Positions 51,528-61,652 of a stretch of DNA of 64,000 nt are shown piece after piece; position 1 is the first letter of the stretch, and every line of letters starts with the position of its first letter. Origin of the DNA: Palleronia sp. THAF1 (lineage in GTDB: Bacteria; Pseudomonadota; Alphaproteobacteria; Rhodobacterales; Rhodobacteraceae); the NCBI RefSeq assembly GCF_009363795.1, contig NZ_CP045420.1, forward strand, positions 2,647,001 to 2,711,000, in the 5' to 3' direction. The notes under the pieces are model-generated. The model ran no database searches. It worked only from the letters and a program-made list of their open reading frames with translations, and was not told the DNA's origin. The translations under genes and the position numbers were made by a program.

Positions 51528-52054
51528 CCATCACCATCCCCGCCTGGATCGACGGGCGCCTTCAGCCCGTCGAGAAGCTGACAGCCCATAAACGCGGGCT
51601 GCGCCACAAGGCGGTGTCTGTCTTCGTGATGGCCGGGGATGCGCTGCTGCTGCAGAAACGCGCGTCGGTGAAATACCACACGCCGGGCCTGTGGACGAAC
51701 ACCTGCTGCACCCATCCCGACTGGGACGAAGACCCCCACACCTGCGCCATCCGGCGGCTGGACGAGGAACTGGGTCTGCGCGCCCCGGCCCTGACCCATC
51801 GCGGACAGGTCGAGTATCGCGCCGATGTAGGCGGCGGGTTGGTCGAGCACGAAGTGGTCGAGCTTTACACCGCCGACGCCGAGATGACCCTTCCGCTGCG
51901 TCCGAACCCGGAAGAAGTCAGTGAAACCCGCTGGATGCGGCTTCACGATCTCGTCAGGGATGTGTCGGAAAACCCTGCGAACTATACGCCGTGGCTGCGA
52001 ATTTACCTTGAGAAACATGGCGAAGCGATCTTCGGAGAGCGGCTCGCCTCCTGA
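51524..52054 (+). CDS. idi: Isopentenyl-diphosphate delta-isomerase (type 1)
   Basis: A 176-residue Nudix-fold isomerase interconverting IPP and DMAPP. Active-site residues: Cys in LWTNTCCTHPDWDE and the Glu in the HEVVELYTADAE region; the Nudix-like helix is CAIRRLDEELGL. Translationally coupled to bchP (ATGA), so its expression follows pigment synthesis. Supplies CrtE. Confidence 0.95.
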   Translation: MTITIPAWIDGRLQPVEKLTAHKRGLRHKAVSVFVMAGDALLLQKRASVKYHTPGLWTNTCCTHPDWDEDPHTCAIRRLDEELGLRAPALTHRGQVEYRADVGGGLVEHEVVELYTADAEMTLPLRPNPEEVSETRWMRLHDLVRDVSENPANYTPWLRIYLEKHGEAIFGERLAS

Positions 52055-52158
52055 CGGGCGCTGGGGCCACACCTGAACCCCGTTGCGCGGTCGTGCGTTG
52101 TGATTGCAGATCGGGGATGGCAGATCATCCCCAACCCTGACTTCGCGGAACCAGACAC

Positions 52159-52722
52159 ATGCAGCTGACACGACGCCACTTCATCGCGACCGGACTGACG
52201 GTCCTGTGCCCATCTGCCGTTCTGGGCCACGCCGGACTGCCCCACACCTCGCGCGATACGATGACTGCGCGTGACGTTCCGGTGCGGTCGGATGTGGCCG
52301 TCGATACGATCCATATCTTCCCGGAGTACTTCTCGCTCTACCACGTCCGTTCGCCCGGTCAGGCGCGCGAGTACCACATCGCCGTGGGCGAGCAGGGCCG
52401 CAACATGTCCGGCACAACCGTCATCCAGCGCAAGGCAGAGTGGCCGTCTTGGACTCCGACGCAGAACATGATCCGCCGTGAGCCCAACGTCTACGCGAAG
52501 TATGCCGGCGGCATGGAAGGCGGCCCCGACAACCCGCTGGGCGCCCGCGCGCTGTACCTGTACCGCAATGGCCGCGACACGATGTACCGCATTCACGGCA
52601 CGCCCCAGCCCTGGACCATCGGCATGGCCGCATCCTCTGGCTGCATCCGCCTGACGAATGACGACGTGATCGAGCTGTATCCGAACGTCGCCACCGGAAC
52701 GCGTGTGACGACTTACGTCTAA
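52159..52722 (+). CDS. L,D-transpeptidase (YkuD domain)
   Basis: A 187-residue exported enzyme. The start MQLTRRHFIATGLTVLCPSA is a Tat-type signal. Catalytic motif IHGTPQPWTIGMAASSGCIR followed by LTN holds the conserved His and nucleophile Cys of YkuD proteins. Forms 3-3 cross-links in peptidoglycan or anchors proteins to it. ATG at 52159. The 104 bp before it contains no gene. Confidence 0.92.
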   Translation: MQLTRRHFIATGLTVLCPSAVLGHAGLPHTSRDTMTARDVPVRSDVAVDTIHIFPEYFSLYHVRSPGQAREYHIAVGEQGRNMSGTTVIQRKAEWPSWTPTQNMIRREPNVYAKYAGGMEGGPDNPLGARALYLYRNGRDTMYRIHGTPQPWTIGMAASSGCIRLTNDDVIELYPNVATGTRVTTYV

Positions 52723-52795
52723 GGTGCTTCAGCCATCGAGACTGTGTGCGCCGCTGATGCTGCGTCCCCTCCCTGTTGCGAGCAGGGGCGTTTCA

Positions 52796-53371
52796 ATGGC
52801 GCTGATTACAGTCTTCCTGGGAATTGCCGTTGCCCTTTGGGCGTCCGACGCACGCGCTCAAGACCCCTACGCCGACGCGCCGCCATTCGATCCGTCGGCG
52901 GCCTGGTGTACGGACGACCTCTACATGTCACCTGGCGCGCAGAGATACGTCCCGGACGGCGCAATAGCCCAGGTTGGACCGTACTATCTTCGGGTTTGCC
53001 TCAACGGCCCTAGCAGGTCGGCACCCGGCGAAAGAGCGATGCGCTTCTTCTACAACCCCGAGCGCGTGGAAGGTCTATCCAGCGTCAAAGTCATGACGGG
53101 CCTGATGGTCAACGCTTTCTCTCCTTGGGTTGAAAAGCTTCAATCGACTCTTTCTCGGCACCAGTATGTCGGCGCACAGCAGATCGGTGGCGCGACCTAC
53201 AGCATTTACCGTTACGTTCGACCTGACGGAGATCTGGGCGGTGCAACATTCGTCTACAAGACGGACGACGTGACGAGGGAGGATGCGCTGCCACCGCATC
53301 TGTTCGAGTGTACGCAGCCGGTCGTTCCACCGTATGCGCTGCAAGGCCGGTGCTTTCTGGATATCGGCTAG
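52796..53371 (+). CDS. Exported protein of unknown function
   Basis: About 191 residues with a signal peptide (MALITVFLGIAVALWASDAR, cut after ARA) and four cysteines in the mature part (WCTDDLY, RVCLNGP, FECTQP, GRCFLDIG), which could form two disulfides. No domain recognised. I prefer ATG 52796 over 52724 because the signal peptide then begins directly. A minus-strand open frame overlaps its 3' half but lacks similarity. Confidence 0.6.
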   Translation: MALITVFLGIAVALWASDARAQDPYADAPPFDPSAAWCTDDLYMSPGAQRYVPDGAIAQVGPYYLRVCLNGPSRSAPGERAMRFFYNPERVEGLSSVKVMTGLMVNAFSPWVEKLQSTLSRHQYVGAQQIGGATYSIYRYVRPDGDLGGATFVYKTDDVTREDALPPHLFECTQPVVPPYALQGRCFLDIG

Positions 53372-53611
53372 GGGGAGATTTGGGCGAGCCTTCTCTTTCT
53401 CAGCGTCGCGCCCGCAGTACCCACACCAATCCCCGTCAACCGCTTTCCCGAATTCGCACTCGACATGAAACGGGTGCTGGAAACCGCCGATGTGACGGAT
53501 GAGTACAAGAACGCGGATCTGGATCTGCCCTTCCTTCAATAGTGCATCTGCAAGCTTGGCCATTAGTGATTGTTATCCGCTCGAAGATTCACCGAAAGCT
53601 TCTTCCCAACC

Positions 53612-53645
53612 AAAAAAGCACCGCCACGGCGATGCCGGGCGGTGC
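53612..53645 (-). terminator. Rho-independent terminator of the puf operon
   Basis: On the minus strand GCACCGCC-CGGC-ATC-GCCG-T-GGCGGTGC forms a 12-bp stem with one bulge and a three-base loop, followed by TTTTTT. It stands 122 bp past the pufX stop. Two more stable hairpins precede it on the transcript: 53733-53758 (11 bp stem with one bulge) and 53676-53695 (7 bp, GGGGCCC/GGGCCCC). No gene is seen in 53372-53767. Confidence 0.88.
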
Positions 53646-53767
53646 AAGGTTCCTGTAGCCAACAGGAAGGGAACCGGGGCCCCGCCAAGGGCCCCTTTAT
53701 CGCGTGACCCATGGGTCGTGCGATCCCGGAAGAAGCGCGTGGGCAAAGCCCCGCGCTTCTGTTTCGA

Positions 53768-54019
53768 TCAGGTAAGGACCCGCTGCACGGCGTCGATCGC
53801 CGCATAGGGGTCTTCCGGCAGCACCCGCGACAGCAGGCGCAGCGCGTAGATGAACAGCACCACTCCGAAGAACAGGACGGCGGCATAGAACGCGCCCTTA
53901 CCCATCTGCAGCGCCACCCAGCTATACAGCGAAGGTGCCGTGTCGTGCTCCAGGTGCCAACCCGACGGCTGGTCCTGGCGCTTGGCGAACTTCTTGGCGG
54001 ATTCGGTCATATCGCTCAT
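53768..54019 (-). CDS. pufX: PufX, reaction centre-LH1 core organiser
   Basis: An 83-residue protein with one membrane helix. The segment YSWVALQMGKGAFYAAVLFF followed by GVVLFIYALRLLSRVLPED lines up with the known PufX pattern [20 protein letters not shown] through VVGRMLP, including the GxxxG-like small-residue face. The N-terminus is charged and soluble. PufX keeps the LH1 ring open for quinone exchange. It follows pufM by four bases where other Rhodobacteraceae have pufC. Length matches Rhodobacter PufX (about 82). Confidence 0.9.
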   Translation of the reverse strand: MSDMTESAKKFAKRQDQPSGWHLEHDTAPSLYSWVALQMGKGAFYAAVLFFGVVLFIYALRLLSRVLPEDPYAAIDAVQRVLT

Positions 54020-54023
54020 TGCG

Positions 54024-55019
54024 TCACTCCATCACTGGGGGGCTGTAGATCATGAACTCTTCCGGCGTGCGGGCGGGAACGTAGTTGTTCTGCGCACCGT
54101 AGCCGTGGTCCTGCGCCCAGATGAACCAGTTGTCGACGACCGTGCCGGTCAGCAGGATACCGATGCCGCCGGTCAGCGTCGTCAGCACCGCGAACCACCA
54201 CGCCCAGCGGTGGATACCTTCCATCGTGGCGTTGAAGCCCATGGTCCAGCGCCAGAACAGGCCAGCCCGTTCAGAGGCCGTGCCCCGGTCGTGGATCTGG
54301 TCCAACTCGCGGTCCGCACCGTAGCGCGAACAGGCCAGGATGGTGCCGCCGTGCATGGCGAACAGCAGGACCGAGCCGTAGAGGAACACGATCGAAAGCG
54401 CGTGGAACGGATTGTAGAACAGGTTGCCGTAAGTCAGCGAGAACAGGTTCGTCCAATCAAGGTGCGGGAAGATGCCGTAGGGCACGGCTTCCGACCACGA
54501 TCCCATCAGCAGCGGACGGATCAGGCCCAGCACAAGGAACAACCACACCGCGCTGGCGAAGGCCCAGAACACGTGCTTGCCCATCTTGAGCTGCGCCGCC
54601 AACTGCCAGCTGCGCGCCAGCCAAGACATCACCGCAACCAACAAAAGCGCCGAGGCGATCAGGAACAGGCCACCATCCCACAGGGGCGGGATCGACAGGC
54701 CGTACTCAGGCGAAGGCGGCTCTAGCGCCAAGTAGAACAGCTCGCGGAAGAATAGCGCCGGATTAAAGTCCACCTGCACCCAGAAGCTGATGCCCACCAA
54801 GAAGAACCACAGCCCGCCCGTGATGAACGACAGCACGCCGAACGGCCCCAGGTAGATCGGTCCAAGCTGCGCGTTGCCCAGCCAGCCCAGCAGCTGGCTG
54901 AAGCCACCGGGATCTGTGCGATCACGTTCGTCCAGTCCCGCGCCGACCATGCCGGTTTCGGGCGGACCCTGAACCTGCACCTGCGTGAAGATGTTTTGAT
55001 ATTGGATTTTCGATGCCAT
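54024..55019 (-). CDS. pufM: Photosynthetic reaction centre M subunit
   Basis: A 331-residue five-helix membrane protein binding bacteriochlorophylls, bacteriopheophytin, QA and the non-heme iron. Typical parts: [44 protein letters not shown] and [19 protein letters not shown] with the iron and pigment histidines. Extends to SPPVME. Located 14 bp after pufL. Normal length, no truncation. Confidence 0.97.
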   Translation of the reverse strand: MASKIQYQNIFTQVQVQGPPETGMVGAGLDERDRTDPGGFSQLLGWLGNAQLGPIYLGPFGVLSFITGGLWFFLVGISFWVQVDFNPALFFRELFYLALEPPSPEYGLSIPPLWDGGLFLIASALLLVAVMSWLARSWQLAAQLKMGKHVFWAFASAVWLFLVLGLIRPLLMGSWSEAVPYGIFPHLDWTNLFSLTYGNLFYNPFHALSIVFLYGSVLLFAMHGGTILACSRYGADRELDQIHDRGTASERAGLFWRWTMGFNATMEGIHRWAWWFAVLTTLTGGIGILLTGTVVDNWFIWAQDHGYGAQNNYVPARTPEEFMIYSPPVME

Positions 55020-55033
55020 GTCTCAGACCCTCC

Positions 55034-55864
55034 TTACAGGTCGGCCCACCAGGGCAGGTTGAGATACCAGTCCCACCAGACGACCCATTGGTCGAACCAG
55101 ATGGTGCCAGAGATCACGATGCAGACCGCCGACCAGAACCCGGCGTTGATCGCCAGCAGCCAGCCCAGACGGTGGATACCCATCGGCCCGATCGAGTAGC
55201 CGATGAAGTCGCGGAAGAACGTGTCTTCGTGGTCGGGCGACTTCATGGGCTCGCCCTTTTCGGGGTTTGCCGCGGACAGGATCAGCGATCCGTGCAGCGC
55301 AAGCGCCAGTGTGGTGGTGAAGAACAGGGTCACCGCCAGCATGTGCGCCGGGTTGTAGTGGAAGTTGCCGTACAGGTAGCCGGTGTAGCTGACCCAATCG
55401 AGGTGGCTCCAGATACCGTAAGGGAACGCATGGCCCCAGGCACCCATCAGCACCGGACGGATCACCTGCAGCGTGGTGTAGGCGAAGATCGCGACGAGGA
55501 AGGCGATCGGCACGTGGAAGCCGATTCCCAGCTTGCGACAGATCTCGATCTCGCGGAACGCCCAGCTTAGGAAAGCACCGTGCGCGCAGATCGTGATGAT
55601 CTGCCACAACCCACCCAATTGCAGGGGTGCAGCCCCCAAACCGTAGGAAATGGGCGGCGGGTTGACCGAGATCAGCCACGGGTTCCAGACGCCCTGGATC
55701 GCTGCGGTATAGAAAATGAGGATGGTTCCGAGACCGGCGAAGAAAACCGTCGTGATCCCGAAGAAGCCTACGTAGAACGGGCCGACCCAGAAATCGAACA
55801 GATCGCCACCGATAAGCGTGCCACCCGGCACGCGGTATTTTCGTTCGAAGCTGAGCAATGCCAT
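55034..55864 (-). CDS. pufL: Photosynthetic reaction centre L subunit
   Basis: A 276-residue five-helix subunit. Landmarks: [54 protein letters not shown] and [16 protein letters not shown], which carry the special pair, QB and iron ligands. Starts 100 bp downstream of pufA, after the intercistronic hairpin that lowers pufLMX relative to pufBA. Confidence 0.97.
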   Translation of the reverse strand: MALLSFERKYRVPGGTLIGGDLFDFWVGPFYVGFFGITTVFFAGLGTILIFYTAAIQGVWNPWLISVNPPPISYGLGAAPLQLGGLWQIITICAHGAFLSWAFREIEICRKLGIGFHVPIAFLVAIFAYTTLQVIRPVLMGAWGHAFPYGIWSHLDWVSYTGYLYGNFHYNPAHMLAVTLFFTTTLALALHGSLILSAANPEKGEPMKSPDHEDTFFRDFIGYSIGPMGIHRLGWLLAINAGFWSAVCIVISGTIWFDQWVVWWDWYLNLPWWADL

Positions 55865-55923
55865 CTTTCGACTCCGTTACTTGGCGGCGTGGTGGGCCGT
55901 CGTGTCTTACAATTGAAAGGCGT

Positions 55924-55943
55924 GGGGCGGGCGGACCCGCCCC
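55924..55943 (-). other. pufA-pufL intercistronic RNA hairpin
   Basis: A perfect 8-bp stem GGGGCGGG-(four bases)-CCCGCCCC in the 100 bp between pufA and pufL. A stable hairpin at this place in Rhodobacter is known to protect the pufBA message 3' end and set the excess of LH1 over reaction centre. Not a terminator: no T-run follows. Confidence 0.75.
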
Positions 55944-55964
55944 GACGCGGTTGTCAGGGCCGGA

Positions 55965-56150
55965 TCACTCGGCAGCCGAGGACTCGCCGGGCACGCCATA
56001 CTTGGCGGCCGAGGTCTCGAACCAGTTGTACCGGTCCGTGCTGAGCAGGACGAGGTGAATCATCGCTGCAAGCAGGAACAGGAACACGCCCTGCGCCACG
56101 AAAACGCGACGCGGGTCGAAAACCAGCCAGATCTTGTAAAAGTTTGCCAT
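55965..56150 (-). CDS. pufA: LH1 antenna alpha polypeptide
   Basis: A 61-residue single-helix antenna protein: [20 protein letters not shown] then [20 protein letters not shown] with the bacteriochlorophyll-ligating His. C-terminal [19 protein letters not shown]. 14 bp after pufB. Forms LH1 with PufB around the reaction centre. Confidence 0.97.
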   Translation of the reverse strand: MANFYKIWLVFDPRRVFVAQGVFLFLLAAMIHLVLLSTDRYNWFETSAAKYGVPGESSAAE

Positions 56151-56164
56151 TGTCTAAGTCCCCC

Positions 56165-56314
56165 TCAGAACCACGGGCGCCAGATGAACACCGCGATATG
56201 AGCGAGAATCGCGACGATGGAGAAAAGCCAAAGTCCGCTCATATAGACGGAGTGCAGCTCTTGCGCCTGCTCGTCGGTAAGACCCGTAAAGGACAGGTCG
56301 GTTCTATCAGCCAT
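56165..56314 (-). CDS. pufB: LH1 antenna beta polypeptide
   Basis: A 49-residue protein too short for most gene callers: [20 protein letters not shown], then [20 protein letters not shown] and AVFIWRPWF. The second histidine, in the [13 protein letters not shown] helix, ligates bacteriochlorophyll and the WRPWF end is the beta hallmark. ATG at 56314, AGGAG seven bases or so before it. Confidence 0.96.
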   Translation of the reverse strand: MADRTDLSFTGLTDEQAQELHSVYMSGLWLFSIVAILAHIAVFIWRPWF

Positions 56315-56345
56315 TATTGAACACTCCTAGAGTATCGTGCTGACG

Positions 56346-56361
56346 CCGCGGGGCCCCGCGG
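56346..56361. other. Perfect palindrome in pufQ-pufB leader
   Basis: CCGCGGGGCCCCGCGG, 16 bp, lies 32 bp upstream of the pufB ATG in the 111-bp pufQ-pufB interval. Transcribed, it can fold or dimerise; structured leaders here are where the puf message is processed in Rhodobacter. No pufK-like gene was recognised in the interval. Confidence 0.5.
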
Positions 56362-56425
56362 CCGGGTTCCAGCTTACGCCGGACTTCTCGTTGACCCGAG
56401 GGCCCCCGTGAATTTCGTGTGTGGA

Positions 56426-56653
56426 TCACGCCGAGAAGATCATCGGCGTGATGATGCGTGCCTGGCTCCAGGCGCGCTTGATGGGTCCGCGCTCGGGCAG
56501 ACCGCTCGAGCGGATCGCCGTCAGTGCCCAAGTCAGGCAGGCCAGCGGAACGGTCGCGGCGAAGATGATCGCGAAATAGATTGCGAACTCTGTCTTCAGG
56601 CCGGTCTTGCCGCGCTCGGCGGCTGCGAAACCCGTGTTGGTCATGTCGCTCAT
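56426..56653 (-). CDS. pufQ: PufQ, bacteriochlorophyll synthesis-associated protein
   Basis: A 75-residue protein with one membrane helix ([20 protein letters not shown]). The [14 protein letters not shown] and [17 protein letters not shown] parts match PufQ. It increases flux through bacteriochlorophyll synthesis, possibly as a pigment carrier. ATG overlaps the bchZ stop (ATGA). Only Rhodobacteraceae-type superoperons have it at this place. Confidence 0.93.
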   Translation of the reverse strand: MSDMTNTGFAAAERGKTGLKTEFAIYFAIIFAATVPLACLTWALTAIRSSGLPERGPIKRAWSQARIITPMIFSA

Positions 56654-58125
56654 TGGTCGTTCTCCCTGTTGGGTCGGTTCCGTGCGGGGCGCAGGGCCTG
56701 CACGATCTCTTTGGCCACCGTCTCATCGCCGTTTGCGAGGGACTGGCGCTCGGCTGCATCGCGCAGCTGGCGGGCGGCGGAAATTCGGGTCAGCACCGGG
56801 TGCTCTGCCACGATGCGGTCAAGCTCTGCCTGAGCTTCGGGCTCCCACGGCAGATCGCGGCGCAGTTGCGCGGGCGTGGCCGCTGCATCGTCCATCTCGC
56901 TGCCCAACGGCAGGATATGGAAGAGCGCGTCGAACAGCCCGTTGCAGATCTCTTGCAGCAGATAGGTGGCGCCGGCATAGCCCATGAAGGGCGTGCCCGT
57001 CGCACGCCGGATCGCGGCACCGGGGAAGCTGGCGGGGATGAACGAGGGCTGCGGGCCGTGGCCTGCTTTCGTTTCTGCCAGGTACATTTTCTCGTTGATC
57101 GATCCCATCAGGATCAGCGGCCGTTTCTCGTGGATCATCGAGCGCACGGCTTCGTTGTCGGACTTCTTGCCCGCGGTGCGTGAGACCGCGAAGGCACAAG
57201 GAAAGCCGAGCTCGTCTTCAAGATAGTGGCGGATGCCACGGGTATAGGTCTCGGTACCGACGATGCCGAACTCTGCGGTCGCAAAGAAATCCTGCGTGAC
57301 AGAGCGCCACAGATCCCACACCGGCTTCAGCGTCGAATGTTTCTCGCGCTCGATGAAGGGCTGCGGGTCCAGACCCAGCATCGCGCCCAGCGTTTCCAGG
57401 AACCGCGTGGTGCTTTCGACGCCGATGGGCGCTTGCAGATACGGTTTGCCCAAGGCTTCCGACAGCCCGCGTCCGAATTCGCGATACATGCAAATGTTGA
57501 CGTCGGCGTTCACCAGATTGCGCATCTCGGCCAGATGGCAGCCCAGCGGCATGACCATGTTGACCTCTGCGCCGATCCCTTCGACCAGACGCCGGATCTC
57601 GGCCAGATCGGAGGGCGAATTGAAGACGCCGTACATCGGACCAAGGATGTTCACGCGCGGAGCGGCGCCCTCTTCGCGCTTGGCCTCGGGCGGCATCCGC
57701 CCCTTGGTCTGGCCCCATTCGGTGAACAGCCAAGTCATCGCGCGGTCAGCGCATTGCCACTGATCCTCGTCGATGGTGCGGGGCAGGAAACGCTGGATGT
57801 TGGTGCCTTGCGGTGTGACACCGCCGCCGATCATCTCGGCGATGGAGCCGGTGACCACCACCGCCGGCAGCGCCGGGTCGAGCGTGTCCCAAGCGCGCTT
57901 CATGGCCGCTTCGGTGCCCGCACCCATCTCGTCTTCCGACAAGCCCGTCACCACGATCGGCATCTCGTGCGGCGGCAGGCCGTCGGTGTAGTGCAGAACA
58001 GAGGTCACGGGCAGGTTCTCGCAGCCTACGGGGCCGTCGATCACCACCTGCAATCCCTTGACGGCGGTAAAGGCGTAGACCGCCCCCCAATACCCGCCCG
58101 CGCGGTCGTGGTCGGTGATCAGCAT
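56650..58125 (-). CDS. bchZ: Chlorophyllide a reductase subunit Z
   Basis: A 491-residue subunit of chlorophyllide a reductase (COR), the nitrogenase-like complex with BchX and BchY that reduces ring B. Landmarks: [40 protein letters not shown] (cluster Cys) and [20 protein letters not shown]. Starts seven bases inside bchY. Standard length. Confidence 0.96.
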   Translation of the reverse strand: MLITDHDRAGGYWGAVYAFTAVKGLQVVIDGPVGCENLPVTSVLHYTDGLPPHEMPIVVTGLSEDEMGAGTEAAMKRAWDTLDPALPAVVVTGSIAEMIGGGVTPQGTNIQRFLPRTIDEDQWQCADRAMTWLFTEWGQTKGRMPPEAKREEGAAPRVNILGPMYGVFNSPSDLAEIRRLVEGIGAEVNMVMPLGCHLAEMRNLVNADVNICMYREFGRGLSEALGKPYLQAPIGVESTTRFLETLGAMLGLDPQPFIEREKHSTLKPVWDLWRSVTQDFFATAEFGIVGTETYTRGIRHYLEDELGFPCAFAVSRTAGKKSDNEAVRSMIHEKRPLILMGSINEKMYLAETKAGHGPQPSFIPASFPGAAIRRATGTPFMGYAGATYLLQEICNGLFDALFHILPLGSEMDDAAATPAQLRRDLPWEPEAQAELDRIVAEHPVLTRISAARQLRDAAERQSLANGDETVAKEIVQALRPARNRPNRENDQ

Positions 58126-59669
58126 TTGACACCGCCATTCGCCGCGACGCGGGCCTTCTCGGCCCGTTCCAGCTTCTTCTGGTTCTGCGCACGGAAATCG
58201 GCGCGAATGTTCGGCACACCCTCCCAGACACCGGCAGTATCGCCGCTGCCCACGCCTTCGTAGAACGCGCGCATCTTGGCCATCCGGTCGCGGTTCGCCA
58301 TGGCGGTGTTGACCACCTGCGCCAGACTGCCCGCGCCCGCCGGACCCATCAGAGGCCGGGCGGAAATGAGGTTCGTGAAATAGAGCGCCGGGATACCCGC
58401 CTCCTTGGCCTTTTGGACGACCGGCGTGGTTCCGATTGCAAGGTCTGGCTTCACAGCCTCCATCGCTGCCAGATCGTCTTCAAGACTGGCGCGAAACTTC
58501 ACCTTCACGCCCTTGGCCATCAGCCACTCCAGATCCGCCGCACTTGCCGGAGACTTGGCGCAGGCGGTTCCCACATATGGCACGTTCGCCCCGCTCTCGA
58601 TCAGCAGACGGGCCACCAGCAATTCGCTGCCCTCGTAGCCCGACAGCGTGATCGTCCCGTCGATCCGCGCGCCCTGCAGCGCCCCCTTGATCGCGGGGAG
58701 AAAGGCGTTCTTCGCTGCACCGATCTGCGCCTCGGCCACGCCGAACGCATCACCGATGGCCGACAGCCAGGCGTCCGTTCCGTCGAGGCCTATCGGGGCT
58801 GATCCGATCACAGGCCGCCCAGCCCGCTCGAACACACGGGTGGCAGAGGTGTAGAACGGGTGGATCGCTGCCACCGCACCGCAATCAAGCGCGGCATAAA
58901 GCTCGCGCCATTCGCGGGCGGGCACGACCGGCCCGGCAGCCAGGCCCATGGGGGCCAGCATCGCACCGATCATCATGGGATCGGCGGGGAACATCTCTCC
59001 CAACAGCGCCACCGCCGGACGATCCGATGTACCGCTGGCCGGCTTCGCGACGGGGCCCGCTGCCACTTCTTCGGCAGCGTAGGCAAGCATCGCACCGGCC
59101 AGGACGTCCTTGGCTTCCGCATGGGTCGGCACACCAAAGCCCGGCACGTCGATGCCGATGATGCGCACACCGTTGATCTCTTTCGGCAGCAACCGAAGCG
59201 GCACGCCCGATGCTGTCGGAACGCAAAGGTTCGTCACCACGATGGCGTCGTATTGATCGGGGTTGGCAAGGTCGTGAACGCTGTCGCGGATATCCTCGAA
59301 CAGCTTGCCAGTCACGAGCGATTCGGAATCGAACGGCACGTAACCGACCGACCGCCGCGCGCCGTAGAAATGACTGACAAAGGTCAGCCCGTAGACGCAG
59401 CACGCGCTACCGGACAGCACGGTCGCCACCCGGCGCATCCGCAAACCAGTCCGCAACGAGCCAAACGCAGGGCACATGCTCTGGGGCTGATCGTGCGGGC
59501 CCTTGGGATAATCGGCTGCGAACTGGTCAAGCAACTCGGACTGGCCCGCCTGACGCGCCGCCGCCTCCATCGTGGACCCGGCATGGCAGCCCATGCCGTC
59601 GACAGGCGCGTCGGCCACAGGCAACGCCTGCGTCGTCTCGGTTCCGTCATATGCCACGTCATCACTCAT
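58119..59669 (-). CDS. bchY: Chlorophyllide a reductase subunit Y
   Basis: A 516-residue COR subunit. Cluster cysteines lie in [37 protein letters not shown] and [22 protein letters not shown] at 59669 (MSDDVAYD) is chosen; five further codons in frame upstream belong to the dispersed intergenic motif (GGAACGATGAA), which also supplies the only purine-rich site. This is the first gene after bchX, separated by 55 bp with a perfect palindrome. Confidence 0.95.
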   Translation of the reverse strand: MSDDVAYDGTETTQALPVADAPVDGMGCHAGSTMEAAARQAGQSELLDQFAADYPKGPHDQPQSMCPAFGSLRTGLRMRRVATVLSGSACCVYGLTFVSHFYGARRSVGYVPFDSESLVTGKLFEDIRDSVHDLANPDQYDAIVVTNLCVPTASGVPLRLLPKEINGVRIIGIDVPGFGVPTHAEAKDVLAGAMLAYAAEEVAAGPVAKPASGTSDRPAVALLGEMFPADPMMIGAMLAPMGLAAGPVVPAREWRELYAALDCGAVAAIHPFYTSATRVFERAGRPVIGSAPIGLDGTDAWLSAIGDAFGVAEAQIGAAKNAFLPAIKGALQGARIDGTITLSGYEGSELLVARLLIESGANVPYVGTACAKSPASAADLEWLMAKGVKVKFRASLEDDLAAMEAVKPDLAIGTTPVVQKAKEAGIPALYFTNLISARPLMGPAGAGSLAQVVNTAMANRDRMAKMRAFYEGVGSGDTAGVWEGVPNIRADFRAQNQKKLERAEKARVAANGGVKC

Positions 59670-59670
59670 T

Positions 59671-59715
59671 TCATCGTTCCACAAATACCTCGGGGGTGCG
59701 GGGGCTAGCCCCCGC
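59671..59715 (-). repeat. Hairpin plus dispersed intergenic motif (copy 5) between bchX and bchY
   Basis: After the bchX stop, the transcript has the 18-bp perfect palindrome GCGGGGGCTAGCCCCCGC (59715-59698), then ACCCCCGAG and GGTATTTGTGGAACGATGAA, ending at the bchY start. The hairpin can stall decay or transcription; the motif matches the copy at 35991 in 17 or more positions and acts here as the bchY ribosome-binding region. Confidence 0.65.
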
Positions 59716-59724
59716 CGGTCTCAC

Positions 59725-60738
59725 TCAAGCCTCGTCGTAGATCACTTCCAGCGACGCCTTCGGCGCGCTCTTCGTGCCGCGCATGTCGGCGTCGGTGGCG
59801 GGCACCAGCGTCACGTCGCCGCCTGTGTCCTTGCTGTCGAACAGCGCAAGCAAGCCGTCTTGATCCAGCGCGGTCGGGTGCTGCGGTCCGGCGGCGGAAA
59901 CCTCCTCTGCCAGCCCCGCGAACAGGCTGCCCCACTGGGACTCTTCGGTGCCGACGATCTGGTAATTCGCCGATTTCTTGCGCAGGTCGTCGTCCTGCGG
60001 GATCGCGGCCAGCACGGGGATACCGACGGCCTTGGCAAAGGCCTGCGCCTCTCCGGATCCGTCGTCCTTGTTGATGACCAATCCGGCCACACCGACGTTG
60101 CCGCCCAGCTTGCGGAAGTATTCCACCGCCGAACAGACGTTGTTTGCCACATACAGCGACTGCAGATCGTTCGAGCCAACCAGGATCACCTTTTGCGCCA
60201 TATCCCGGGCAATGGGCAGGCCGAAGCCGCCGCAGACCACGTCGCCCAGGAAGTCGAGCAGCACGTAGTCGAAATCCCAGTCGTGGAAGCCCAGCTTTTC
60301 CAGCAGCTCGAAGCCGTGGATGATGCCGCGCCCGCCGCAGCCGCGACCAACCTCTGGTCCACCCAACTCCATTGCGTAGACGCCGCCACGCTTGAAGCAG
60401 ACATCACCGATGGCGACTTCTTCTCCAGCCAGCTTCTTGCGGGTGCTGGTCTCGATGATCGTGGGGCACGCCTTGCCGCCGAACAGCAGCGACGTGGTGT
60501 CAGATTTCGGATCGCAGCCGATCAGCAGGACGCGTTTGCCCTGCTCGGCCATCATGTGGGACAGGTTCGCCAGCGTAAAGGATTTGCCAATGCCGCCCTT
60601 GCCGTAGATCGCGATGATCTGGCACTTGCTCGTCGGCTCACCCTGCGGGATTTCCAACGTCGGCTCGGCGGCTTCCGCGCGCAGACCGGCGTCATAGTCC
60701 TTGAGGTTCGGAACGGTGTTCGGATCGTCGAGGCTCAT
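59725..60738 (-). CDS. bchX: Chlorophyllide a reductase iron protein (subunit X)
   Basis: A 337-residue NifH-like ATPase that delivers electrons to BchYZ. P-loop [20 protein letters not shown], then [28 protein letters not shown] (cluster Cys) and [18 protein letters not shown] (second Cys). ATG at 60738 overlaps the bchC stop (ATGA). The N-terminal extension of about 40 residues before the P-loop is usual for BchX. Confidence 0.97.
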   Translation of the reverse strand: MSLDDPNTVPNLKDYDAGLRAEAAEPTLEIPQGEPTSKCQIIAIYGKGGIGKSFTLANLSHMMAEQGKRVLLIGCDPKSDTTSLLFGGKACPTIIETSTRKKLAGEEVAIGDVCFKRGGVYAMELGGPEVGRGCGGRGIIHGFELLEKLGFHDWDFDYVLLDFLGDVVCGGFGLPIARDMAQKVILVGSNDLQSLYVANNVCSAVEYFRKLGGNVGVAGLVINKDDGSGEAQAFAKAVGIPVLAAIPQDDDLRKKSANYQIVGTEESQWGSLFAGLAEEVSAAGPQHPTALDQDGLLALFDSKDTGGDVTLVPATDADMRGTKSAPKASLEVIYDEA

Positions 60739-61652
60739 GCCACGTCCTTCCAATTCAGCAGTAGTTTCAGGCAGGCGGGATCGGTAAAGGCGGTCTCATA
60801 GGCCTCCGCTCCGTCCGATGCGCTGCGTCGATGCGTAACCAGCCCGTCGAGCGACAGGGCGCCCTGCTCGACCAGTTGGCGGGTCACGCTCATGTCATTC
60901 GCGTTCCACTCGGCAGCCACCCGCAGGCGGGCCTCCTTCATGAAGGCGGGCGGGAAGGCGAAGCTGATGGGGTCGGTGTAAAACCCGGCCAGCACGATCT
61001 CTCCGCCCTTTTCGATGCGCCCGATCAGCTCGGGCAGCAGGTCGGCGCGGCCGCTGGCATCGAAGATGCAGCCGTAGTCGCGCGTCTCATCGGTGTCTGG
61101 ATGGATCACATCATAGCCGCTTGCGCCGCCCATGCGATCGGGCGCGACCTCCCAAACGGTCGGCCCACCGCCGGCAAGAACGGTCAGGCGGGCCAGAAGG
61201 CGGCCCAAGGTCCCGTGGCCGACGATCAGATCGGGCAATTCGGTGCGTAGCCCGGCGATGGCGTGGCGGGCCGTGGCGGCCAGCGCCAGCAACGCGCCAT
61301 TCTCACCCATGCCAGCATCGACCTTCGTCAGGCGTGACGCGGCAGAGACGATTCGCTTGGATGCGCCACCGAACAAACCGCGCACGCCGTCGTAGCAGTC
61401 GGCGCCGGGAACGAAGACCGTATCACCGACCCGAAGGCCCGCGCCGGGCGTGGTTTCGACGACTTCTCCCAGGCTCTCGTAGCCGGGCACCAGCGGGTAA
61501 CCCATACCGGGGAACGGCGGCATGCGCCCATCCCAGAACAGCTTTTCGGTGCCGGTCGACACGCCGGAGGTTGCGATCTCTACCACAACATCGCCCTCGG
61601 TCGGGGCGGCCAAAGCCACGGTGTCCAGCCCCAGGCTGCGCGGTCCTTCCAA
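60735..61652 (-). CDS. bchC: 3-hydroxyethyl bacteriochlorophyllide a dehydrogenase
   Basis: A dehydrogenase of about 305 residues (312 if extended) making the C3 acetyl group of bacteriochlorophyll a. Motifs: [35 protein letters not shown] and [15 protein letters not shown]. No ATG or GTG is in frame near the N-terminus. The TTG at 61652 is the first usual start codon, but similarity (DTTAII before LEGPRS) continues upstream to an ATC at 61673 placed eight bases after GGAGG. Start is therefore unsettled; see findings. First bch gene after the tandem PpsR-type sites. Confidence 0.9.
   Translation of the reverse strand: MEGPRSLGLDTVALAAPTEGDVVVEIATSGVSTGTEKLFWDGRMPPFPGMGYPLVPGYESLGEVVETTPGAGLRVGDTVFVPGADCYDGVRGLFGGASKRIVSAASRLTKVDAGMGENGALLALAATARHAIAGLRTELPDLIVGHGTLGRLLARLTVLAGGGPTVWEVAPDRMGGASGYDVIHPDTDETRDYGCIFDASGRADLLPELIGRIEKGGEIVLAGFYTDPISFAFPPAFMKEARLRVAAEWNANDMSVTRQLVEQGALSLDGLVTHRRSASDGAEAYETAFTDPACLKLLLNWKDVA

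Noticed and set aside
53075-53563. Minus-strand frame starting MAKLADALLK and containing GDWCGYCGRDAEKEK
   Set aside because: The CxxC part looked like a zinc ribbon, but the frame overlaps 300 bp of an exported-protein gene with a clear signal peptide and lies past the puf terminator. Not enough support; a search of 53375-53563 alone could revive it.
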